Made by a program: the position numbers and the translations under genes
Shown: positions 55,460 through 64,000 of the stretch, in pieces
Numbering within the stretch: position 1 is the first letter of the stretch
How the letters are laid out: each line of letters starts with the position of its first letter
The notes under the pieces: generated by a model
What the model was told of the DNA's origin: nothing
What the model saw: only the letters and a program-made list of their open reading frames with translations
The model's database searches: none
Source of the DNA: Diogma glabrata
Lineage: Eukaryota; Arthropoda; Insecta; Diptera; Cylindrotomidae
Assembly: GCA_963693315.1 (NCBI GenBank)
Contig: OY856186.1
Location: 82,242,199 to 82,306,198 of the forward strand
DNA length: 64,000 nt
Direction: 5' to 3'

Positions 55460-57125
55460 GACAATCTTTTTTTGACAAACTTATAATGCAATAAAATTCT
55501 CAATAATAATAATCATTTTATACAAATAACTAATCTTATTATTTTCTAAAGAAAGGAATGAAAATCTTTCTTTTGACACACTTGACAAACTTATTATGCC
55601 ATAATTCTCAATAATAATAATAAAATTTCAGGTCGTACAAATAATTAATTTATCTTTTTTCCGAAAAATTGGGTAAAAAATAAATAAAAATCTTTCTTTT
55701 GACACACTTGACAACATTTTTTGACAAACTTATAATGCCATAATTCACAATAAATAATAAAATTGCAGGTCAAACAAATAATTAATTTTATTTTTCCCGG
55801 AAAAATTGGGTAAAACAATAAATAAATATCTTTCTTTTCACACACTTGACAACATTTTTTTGACAAACTTATGATGCCATAATTCTCAATAATAATAATA
55901 AAATTTCAGGTCGTACAAATAATTAATTTTATTTTTTTCCGAAAAATTGGGTAAAAAGGTAAATAAAAATCTTTCTTTTGACACACTTGACAACATTTTT
56001 TTGATAAACTTATTATGCCATAATTGTCAATAATAATAATAAAATTTCATGCCATACAAATAATTAATTTTATTTTTTTTCCAAAAAAATTAGGTTAAAT
56101 ATTAAATAAAAATCTTTCTTTTGACACACTTGACAAAATTTTTTTGACAAACTTATTATGCCATAATTCACAATAATAATAATAAAATTTCAGGTCGTAC
56201 AAATAATTAATTTAATTTTTTTCCGAAAAATTGGGTAAAAAAATAAATAAAAATCTTTCTTTTGACACACTTGACAACATTTTTTTGACAAACTTATAAT
56301 GCCATAATTCACAATAAATAATAAAATTTCAGGCCATACAAATAATTAATTTTATTTTTTCCGGAAAAAATTGGGTAAAAAAATAAATAAATATCTTTCT
56401 TTTGACTCACTTGACAACATTTTTTTGACAAACTTACAAGCCATAATTCTCAATAATAATAATAAAACTTCGGGTCGTACAAATAATTAATTTTATTTTT
56501 TTTCCGAAAAATTGGGTAAAAAAGAAAATAAAAATCTTTCTTTTGACACACTTGACAACATTTTTTTGACAAACTTATGATGCCATAATTCTCAATAATA
56601 ATAATAAAATTTCAGGTCGTACATTTAATTAATTTTATTTTTTTTCCGAAAAAATGGGTAAAAAAATAAATAAAAATTTTTGTTTGACACACTTGACAAC
56701 ATTTTTTTGAGAAACTTAGAATGCCAAAATTCACAATAATAATAATAAAATTTCAAGTCGCACAAATAATTAATTTTATTTTTTTCCGAAAAATTGGGTA
56801 AAAAAATAAATAAAAATCTTTCTTTTGACACACTTGATAACATTTTTTTGACAAACTTTATGGCACCATAATTCTCAATAATAATAATAAAATTTCAGGT
56901 CGTACAAATAATTAATTTTATTTTTTTCCGAAAAATTGGGTAAAAAATTAAACAAAAATCTTTCTTTTGACACACTTGACAACATTTTTTGACAAACTTA
57001 TTATGCCATAATTCTCAATAATAATAATAAAATTTCAGGTTGTACAAATAATTAATTTTATTTTTTTCCGAAAATTTGGGTAAAAAAATAAATAAAAATC
57101 TTTCTTTTGACAGACTTGAAAAAAT
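55460..57125 (+). repeat. ~141-bp satellite, right arm, about twelve units
   Basis: TTTCTTTTGACACACTTGAC-type boxes recur near 55564, 55693, 55832, 55975, 56118, 56260, 56396, 56537, 56682, 56820, 56964 and 57105, a spacing mostly 136-145 bp. This four-fold expansion relative to the left arm makes the right arm about 1.1 kb longer. Confidence 0.92.
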
Positions 57126-57789
57126 TTTTTGAGGAACTTATAATGCAATAATCTAGTTTTTGGTATCACATACCACTCCCGACCATCAAGATTTCTTCAA
57201 ATTCAGTGTTTATATCCGGAATCACTTAAAATGAACGTTTTTTAAGCCAAAAATATGGAAATTTCCTTGTTTTGACACACTTGACGATTTTTTGACACAT
57301 TTTCGGTACAGTTATCGAACACATTCTCCTGTTTGCTCTTTCCATTGAGTAAACTTATTTTTAGAAACAAAAATTTTTGAAATCCGTTTAGCGGTTTTCT
57401 AGATTTCGTCGGTTGTCACGGCCGGCCCACAGGTTGTAACACCTTTCGATTCGCCTGGCAGATACTTGTGCACCTGAAAATCGCCTGTCAATTTTATTTT
57501 GTACTCTACTATAAGTGAGCTAAATCATTTAAAAATTTCAAGCTTACAGGAGGAAGTTTTCTGTTTTAAATTTTTTTTACACTTTCACACATATAGGGGA
57601 TGATGACGTGCATGGCTGGTGCCTGCCAGGTTGTGGTTTCCATACTTCACATTTCATGAATCATCACTAAAAAAATTCTAGCCTTACAGAACGACCGTTA
57701 CCCAAAAGGTTCACTAGCTCTTGGACTATAAAGTCAAATTGTCATAACTTATTTCGAAATTCAACACCACTTTCAGAAATAAAAAAGGA

Positions 57790-57920
57790 CGGGTAGCGAA
57801 TAACGTGCTGAATACGCGAACTAAATACAATTCTGACTTTTCAAAGCCAACTGTTTTGTCAGATTTCGATTTGGATACATGAAATTGTTAGTGTAATTTG
57901 GCAAATAAAATACGGCTTTT
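57790..57920 (+). repeat. Direct repeat of the left flank of the FB-like element
   Basis: ATTGTTAGTGTAATTTGGCA and AATAAAATACGGC match 53067-53115, and GCGAACTAAA plus a diverged stretch match about 53005-53060, on the same strand. Confidence 0.65.
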
Positions 57921-59560
57921 ATGTAATTGCTGTGACAGTCAAAATCTAGCAAAATGATCATAGAAAAAGCTTTTTGACACGTAGTCAAAGCGAACATTTG
58001 AAAAAGTAATTTCGTTAACAATAACAAACAACATGGTGTTTTATTTTTCAGTGATACAGAAATAATAATTTTTTTGTTCCGCTAGCTAGATCATATATCT
58101 TATCTCTAATTTGAAAACAAAATTTTTTCTGCGAATTTAGAACAATTTGGAAAAAATAGATGGTTTTGTTTGTGTAAGTTAAATTAATTAATTACATTAT
58201 TAAAATATCCATATGTAAACTTTGTTTGTTTAATAAATAATCTTTCCAGTTTTATTTCTTAACCTAGATACAAATTGATTATACATTTTGTTGCTGAACG
58301 TAATTTTTTGTGATAAATAATTGTTCACTAGATCTAAAGTAAAGTTCTTTGTAATCATACCAACAACAATAAAAATAAACAGGCGCTAAATAGTCAACAA
58401 AAACAACATTAATCTGAATTTTTCATCTTTGTTTATTATTCATCTTTAAATACAGCTGTTTTGCTTTTCTTAGATTCTAAATAAATATTTCTTGATTGTC
58501 AATAAAGGATTACAGAATATCTTGTCAATACTCTCTTAATTTATAATCCATCGAATTAAGTCAATCATTTAGAAAGTTACTATCAGAGTTTTATTAAATT
58601 TATCATAAACTCTTTAACCCTTTATTATTTTCTTTTTTTAATTTTCTCTTGTTTTCATTTTTATTTTTGTTTTCTTGATAATACGATAAAATGAAATTTT
58701 CACAAACTTTTTAATTTTATTAACTTAAGAGGGAAAATTAAACGATGTCTGTCATTTCCAAGGCAAAATGAAATCAGTTAACTTGAAAAAGTTTTTAAAA
58801 TTTAAACTCATTTACATATATTTCATGTTACACTCGGAATAGGTTTTAGAAGAAATATTGATAATAATATTTTGCCAAGGGGTTATTTTGTTTAAGATCA
58901 AACCTAATTTTTTTTAACCGATCCAAAATAATCTGTATACAATCTGCTACGGTATATAGTATGTGTATACTGTGTAGTGTCATTCAACTTGCGATAGAAG
59001 TGATATAATTAAATTTCTACCTAGTTCCTTTTTAGAATGTTTTTATAATGTTGAAACAAACGAATGTTTTAGTATGGGTATCGCTCCAACTAACGGGACA
59101 CAAAAATAGTGCTTTAAGTTCATCGGTTAACTACATTATATAAGTATATTCTTATGAAAATTTTTGTGGATTTAAACTTTTTATAGAAATTGGAGAGGTT
59201 AAATTAAAATTTAACCAATCAATATCTATAAACATATAAACGATCATTTACTCGTGACACCTACCTTCTAAACATTTATCGATAAAAGTCACATTACAGC
59301 GCTAAACAATTAATTAAATAATTTGTTCAACAAATGAACCAACTCTGCAAAAGATTTCTATTTTTGATTGATGCTAATGTTAAATTAAAAAAAGTAATTC
59401 ATTCACTTTTCAGTTCGAGCTAACTAAGATTGAATCTCGCAATTTAAAATCAATATTGTGTATTAAAGTATAATATATGAAGTTTCAAGTGTTGTAACAA
59501 ATATAATAAACATTACAAACAATTAGAACCAATTTTATTTATTTTTGATGATTAATAGAA
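57921..59560. other. AT-rich sequence, nothing recognised
   Basis: No frame, hairpin or shared repeat. The right end may hold a gypsy LTR, inferred only from what follows. Confidence 0.4.
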
Positions 59561-59569
59561 ACCAGAAAG

Positions 59570-59640
59570 CGCAACACATCATTGGCGACGGCAATAAGGG
59601 TTTTTAATGCAAACTAGAGAAAAACAACAACACGCACAGT
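59570..59640 (+). mobile_element. Possible gypsy-type leader after an LTR end
   Basis: GCAACACATCATTGGCGACG resembles an LTR CA end followed by the TTGGCGAC leader common in insect gypsy-like elements. The gypsy pol relic lies ~600 bp downstream. LTR boundaries were not found. Confidence 0.35.
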
Positions 59641-60205
59641 TCTTGAACAGCCTGGTACATTATTGTATCAGGCTTAAAGGTACGTACTTAACCTTATCAC
59701 ATTGAAATATTTTAGTCCTGCGAACCGTTTATCACTTCTGGTTAAAAAATTTTTTTAAAGTGTTTATTGTAGCCTACAACTGCACATCGAATTTCATGAA
59801 ACGTTGGTTATAGGTTTCAGTAAATATGAGAAACAGTATATTAGCTTTTGGGGTGCATTGGGGTGCATTGGCAAGAGCTTGCCATACAACAGGGGGTTTT
59901 TTCAATAGGTTTTTTTTACACTTTCTATTTCTACAACAGAATTTATATTTGTTAAAAGCTACAGCATTCTTTAATGTTTTTATAATTAGAACTCCGCGAA
60001 ATCTAAAACAGCAATTAACTTATCTAAAACAGCAATTAACTTGGTTACACAACACGGTAGCATATTAGGATCATAACAGTAGCAGAACATCGGTCGCATA
60101 TTATGGTACCGGTATATAAAGGCATCATTCGTTATCTGCAATAACAGCAGAACGTTATCTGCAATAACAGCAGCAAAACGTTCGCATATCGATAGCATAA
60201 GTCAA
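59640..60205. other. Rearranged sequence with several short perfect tandem duplications
   Basis: Contains perfect tandem pairs: 10 bp (GGGTGCATTG, 59851-59870), 21 bp (60001-60042) and a 20-23 bp pair beginning GTTATCTGCAATAACAGCAG (60131-60173). No coding domain recognised. Confidence 0.5.
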
Positions 60206-61146
60206 AAACTTTTGCGGTATGCTCGCTTGGTGGGCTTCTTTTCGAAGAAACTTTCAGACGCTGAAATTAGATATTCTGCATTCTATAGAGAGCTTCTCGC
60301 AATTTATCTAGCATTAAACACTTCGGGTATATTGACAATAAGCCTTTCACACGCGCAATTCAATCTAAAACGGAACTTAATCCAAGGCACTCTTACTACA
60401 AGGCACTCTTACTACTCATATGTCAATTAACTGCTGACATCCAAAATGTGCAATGTAAGGACAACACAGCGGCGGATGCATTATCTCATACATCCGACAA
60501 CGAAACTGCATCAGTCAAGACTCACTTCGATTTTTTTTATTATTTATTTAATTTTTTTTTATTTCAATGAAACTAGAGCTATTGGCTATTTTCAGTTCCA
60601 ATAAAATTAGAGAAACTTCTGAAATTAGAAAAACTTCCAGATTTCAAAATAGTATGCCAAACATCAACGGGTAACAATCGTCTATTCATAACAGAAACAT
60701 CAGAAACATTACGTAAAACGATTTTCATCGCTTTACACAACTTTTCACATCCAGTTGTCAACGGTACACGTAAATTACAGTGCGATATTTTTGGCCAAGC
60801 TCTTTGGCAAGATAAACAAGATTTTGTTAAATAATTAATATCTTTTGTTTATAGATATTAATCACTGGAATCTTGTTTATCTTTCCAACGCTCTAATGTT
60901 CAACAGCATACAAAAAGTCCAACCTAATAATTCAAAATTTCACAAAGTCGATTCGAACACATCTATATAGATATCGTAGGACCGGTTCCTCCTTCTAATG
61001 GATATTTCTATATTTTAACTTGCGTTGATCGATTCACTCGATGGCCAGACGCTTTTACTATGTCTGATACGTCCGCTGCTACCATAGCCAAAAAATTTGT
61101 CAACAATTACGTTTAATGACTCGGCGTTCCATTACATATCACAACA
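60206..61146 (+). pseudogene. Ty3/gypsy pol relic: RNase H and integrase
   Basis: RNase H appears as VGFFSKKLSDAEIRYSAFYR and ELLAIYLALN (about 60226-60318). After a deletion and a 16-bp tandem duplication (60383-60414), the end of the domain (KDNTAADALS) appears near 60460. The integrase zinc-binding region is readable at about 60630-60835 (His pair in LHNFSHP; the downstream Cys pair is blurred by an inverted repeat at about 60810-60878). The catalytic core follows at about 60950-61140, with DIVGPVPPSNGYFYILTCVD and RFTRWPDAF. Two TAA/TGA stops end it near 61117. Protease, RT and the rest of integrase are missing. Confidence 0.85.
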
Positions 61147-61229
61147 GGTTAGGGAACACTATGTAAACGATAACCTCTAAAAAATCGCCAATTTGGGTGA
61201 CAAAAATTTGGTTAATTTTGCCTCCACCA

Positions 61230-61960
61230 AAACGCAGCATTTATTTTTTCAGATCAAAAACCAAGTTTGACGAACAATTAGACGAATGTGAAAACGTTCG
61301 TTTATTGGGAGTTACAATTTTCGATGATCTACTATGAAACGATCATATAATGGCGGAGGTAAAATGCAGGTCCAAAAAACCTCCTCAATAGATGTAAAAA
61401 ATATTTCGCTCCGTATAACTTATTCTACATTTATAAGTCCTTTATTTGCCCCTGTATTGTTATCAAGCTTAAAACGCTGCATCGGCTTACATTCTAGCTC
61501 CTTTGCTATGTGAATTGTGGGTGATCGAAATTTAACATCAAATCTTGATTTCCTACAAGATCGTCGCACTGAAGCTGGATCTCGTTGTTTTTTATAAATA
61601 TCGTCACCAGCAGTGCTGGGATGAAATCCATTCCATCATGCCTCAATCATGCCTCAATCATATTCTTTTACCATTTTACACGTCAATTGGTTTGTGCAAA
61701 CAGTAAACTGTTAAAATCACTCACTGTAATAGTGACCGGCAGACTGCAATGGGATTTCTTTGTCCGTACATCGTACAAATGAAATGCTTTGCCCGAATCA
61801 ATAGTCTCGGGAGCGTTCAATACACAAAGGTTTAAAAAGTCGGACAAGTATGAATAAAATTCGCTCGCCAAGGGTTCTGTGAATGTAAAAGAACACAATA
61901 TCAAAAATAAATGACATAAAGTTATGTTGTAAATTATATCGCCAGACTATGAACGCATAA
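61230..61960 (+). pseudogene. LINE 3' relic (RT thumb and C-terminal domain)
   Basis: Shifted frames give VRLLGVTIFDDLL near 61300 (the usual LGV-I-D-L-W--HI block), FYKYRHQQCWDEIHSIMP near 61590 and FFVRTSYKWNALPESI near 61760, the order of the last part of many non-LTR RTs. Multiple stops and an 11-bp tandem duplication (61637-61658) are present. Clade not assigned; no poly(A) identified. Confidence 0.6.
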
Positions 61961-62935
61961 CAGAATAAATATTTAATCGTAGACGTCAATAGTAAATGCC
62001 AATCACATCTACATTGATCAAAAATGACACAAAAATTGTTACTTGAGGTTAAATCTTATCCATAGCTGTTTATGTTAACTAAAGAAATATTCAGCCAGCT
62101 TTTTAATGGTTTAAATTCAGAATATTTTTTCTATATATCAGAGTCAAAATTTAGAGTGGTGGTGGTTGGTTTACATATACTTAAAATAAAACTTTTTAAA
62201 CAATAACTAAAAAACTGTGCATCGCAAAATTCTAAAAAATATTGCAATGTTTCTTAAATTAAGTAATGGCACCAAGCCCACTCGCTTGGGTCAAAAAAAG
62301 TTTTTTTTCACCCTACCGCACCCCAATCCCTTAAAAGCATAAAAATATAATTATTTAAGACTTCGCTATAATTTTCGTTCAGAGTTTATTAAGCTTCCTG
62401 TCTCTGTGAATTTTTTCAAATTTTTCTGTTAATTGAGCTCGAAATTCAAGAGGGGGTATGGACCATTTTTTGTGTCACTTTTTTGTCACTTATCATTCCC
62501 ACCCTTTTAATAAATATAGTTATGAGTATCTGCCACTTTTCTATATTTTTCATTAAAAACCTACTCATTTTTCTATCATTCCAAATATGTTTCAAGATTT
62601 TCGATTAAATAGGGTCGTAGTTAATCGGGGCAATAAAACATAGAGAAAACGTCATTGTTCAAAATTATACAAAAAATGGTGAGGTGTAAAATTCCAAAAT
62701 ACATTTTTAAAGAAAAAGTGGAGGTTTCAAGCGTTGTAAGATTTATGCTTCGAGATGGTAGATTTTACTGTTCAGCAACAACTCAGATGCATCAACTTCA
62801 GCGTTCAGTCTTTAGCTACCGGGATTTCGTAACTTCAATCAATCAATTTAACTAATTAAACAAATTTCAATTGCAATAATAATATAAACCAGTGCAATTC
62901 TTAGTTCAACCAATTTCCCTGTGTAATTACAAATA
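61961..62935. other. AT-rich sequence; one 92-bp-repeat-like stretch, otherwise nothing recognised
   Basis: GAGTGGTGGTGGTTGGTTTA near 62153 resembles the repeat at 10820-11640. The 66-codon frame at 62655-62855 carries no known motif. Confidence 0.4.
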
Positions 62936-62939
62936 TATA

Positions 62940-63110
62940 AAATATGAAGTGACAGATTGATGCCAAGGCTCTAAGATTCAAAGACTTTAGACTGTGATTG
63001 TTAGGACATTGTTTTTAGTTTTGGGCTGCGAAGTATATTAAACATAAAATACGTTGCCAGAAGATTAGAACAAATCATAAATTAATATAATTTAGTGAAA
63101 CCAAACCAAA
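62940..63110 (+). mobile_element. FB-like element, spacer/inner-arm fragment
   Basis: GGCTCTAAGATTCAAAGACTT, TTGTTTTTAGTTTTGGGC and CAAATCATAAATTAATATAA follow the order of 1515-1760 with deletions. No satellite follows. Confidence 0.65.
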
Positions 63111-63177
63111 AACCATAATAAAAATTTGTTATTATACCAAAACCGAACCAACTGAAAAAAACTTTAGTTTCCATCTC

Positions 63178-63242
63178 TGGTTTGTACAACTAAAATTTTA
63201 AAAATAACATTTGATTTTGAATACAGAGATAGCTTATATATT
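63178..63242 (-). repeat. Fragment of the hAT-like element at 28174-29157, reversed
   Basis: GTTTGTACAACTAAAATTTT and AGATAGCTTATATA are the reverse complement of about 28680-28740. Confidence 0.8.
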
Positions 63243-63249
63243 AGACCGA

Positions 63250-63809
63250 CCCAAAATCAACATGTTGATTTTTCTTTTGTGCTCAGGGCTTAATTCGTTT
63301 ATTGGTCCATACTGAATATCCACTCAAGAAATTGGGCCAATTGGTGCCTCCAAGAGCTAGCGTTTTTACATATAGTAAAACAAGATTCGAGATTTATCAG
63401 CTATAAATACTTATATCTCAAAAACGTTTAATGATATGAAAAAAAAGTGTAATCAAGCTCACTTTATTTTGTGATTGCCTAACTTTTTTAGTACTAACTT
63501 TTTTTTTTCAGAATTACAACAAAAAAGTTTTAATGGAAATTTCTGAATACGGGATCAATTTTTCGAAAAGGCCTTATTGCTTCCAGTGACATTTTAAAAT
63601 AAAAGTTGCCAAAGAAAATATTTATATTTTAACTAAAATAACATTTATTTAGAACACACTTATAACATTTATTCAAAAATAGAAAAAGTTTTAGAACAAA
63701 ATTTTCTTTATTTTAAGAATTTCTTCAAATTTTCAGTTTAACTTAACAGTGCATTTCTAAAAATAAACAAAATTTACTAAAATTAATTAAGTACAATATT
63801 ATATTAATA
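63250..63809. other. AT-rich sequence, nothing recognised
   Basis: No frame or shared repeat. Confidence 0.45.
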
Positions 63810-64000
63810 AAAAAGTCCAAGCGGCACGTATATCCGCTAGAAATAGGTAGATTTCGAGATCAGACAGTTTTGTGTGCCAGTAGAATCTGATGTATCAGAT
63901 TAGTTTAAACAAAACAAACTAATTTCAAACAGATATCGAACAAATTTTAAAAAGAAAATTAGCTACCTACAAGCAAAATTATATCTATCCAATTTTGCAA
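63810..64000 (+). repeat. Dispersed repeat family H, runs off the window end
   Basis: CCAAGCGGCACGTATATCCG, AGAAATAGGTAGATTTCGAG and AAATTATATCTATCCAATTT. Long match to the reverse complement of 48290-48512 and a shorter one to 16393-16500. Confidence 0.85.

Larger units (their letters stand above)
53333..57721. mobile_element. FB-like foldback element with satellites in both arms, fullest copy (4.4 kb)
   Basis: Terminal inverted repeats of ~595 bp (53333-53927 and about 57125-57721) begin AGAGCTAGT and share CCTTTTGGGTAACGGTCGTT, AACCTGGCAGGC, CACCTTTCGATTCGCC (as complement) and CCTTTCGGCTCTTTCC-type blocks. Inward, the arms repeat the same order in mirror image: ~141-bp satellite (3 units left, about 12 right), ~54-bp minisatellite, then a ~140-bp block (54730-54870 against 55070-55215). 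A ~200-bp unique spacer (54871-55069) contains GGGCTGAAATCTC. No transposase frame. The build resembles Drosophila Foldback and Galileo; no clear target duplication was found. Confidence 0.88.

Noticed and set aside
55460..57125. CRISPR-like regular spacing of repeats
   Set aside because: The whole ~141-bp unit repeats with no unique spacers, and the setting is an animal transposon arm.

Overview
This window looks like a transposon-dense, strongly AT-rich stretch of an animal genome, most likely an arthropod and probably an insect. The retroelement mix supports that: Ty1/copia, BEL/Pao, Ty3/gypsy, an RTE-like LINE, a CR1/L2/Jockey-type LINE and an RNase-H-bearing LINE. Long foldback elements with satellites in their arms recall Drosophila FB/Galileo, but the order cannot be settled from sequence alone. 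I found no intact host gene, tRNA, rRNA or CRISPR. Most small open frames are chance frames in AT-rich repeats, and every poly-YI 'protein' is a translated (TA)n array.

Layout. 0-8.5 kb: two related ~1-1.3 kb palindromic elements (95-1123, 7188-8460), a fragment of a foldback (FB-like) family (1509-2872), a hAT-like element with an exact 8-bp target duplication (3092-4871) and a cluster of palindromic MITEs, including a 260-bp near-perfect hairpin (6816-7075). 8.7-10.3 kb: minus-strand LINE. 10.8-11.6 kb: diverged ~92-bp tandem repeat. 12.2-14.6 kb: long-TIR element with other repeats nested inside. 15.2-20.6 kb: MITEs, a GC-richer 554-bp palindrome (17471-18024) and the 3' end of a copia element (18138-19460). 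21.7-24.2 kb: decayed RNase-H LINE running into a (TA)n array.

24.6-36.7 kb: a ~6.08-kb segment present twice in tandem and apparently identical, with a 4-bp microhomology (CTAA) at the breakpoints. Each copy holds a palindrome arm, a (TA)n array, a hAT-like element and three TGACGTCA boxes. 36.7-41 kb: AT-rich sequence, simple repeats, minisatellite and a 200-bp assembly gap (40846-41045). 41-47.1 kb: a LINE 3' end, (TA)n, an RTE-like LINE with all domains but many lesions, (TA)n, a palindromic TTAG...CTAA element and (TA)n. 47.1-48.5 kb: three copies of a 329-bp satellite. 49.4-50.7 kb: RT scrap and a BEL gag-protease relic with its leader. 51.36-51.77 kb: a MITE with perfect 40-bp TIRs. 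53.3-57.7 kb: the most complete FB-like element, whose two arms carry ~141-bp and ~54-bp satellites in mirror order. 59.5-62 kb: decayed gypsy RNase H/integrase and a LINE 3' relic. The window ends inside a repeat also seen at 16.4 and 48.4 kb.

Nothing here forms a pathway. The biology is nested transposition, palindromic DNA, satellite growth inside transposon arms, and repeated association of new insertions with (TA)n tracts. The best candidates for something undescribed are the FB-like satellite-armed family, the TTAG...CTAA palindromes lying within (TA)n, and the 6-kb tandem duplication, once assembly error is excluded.
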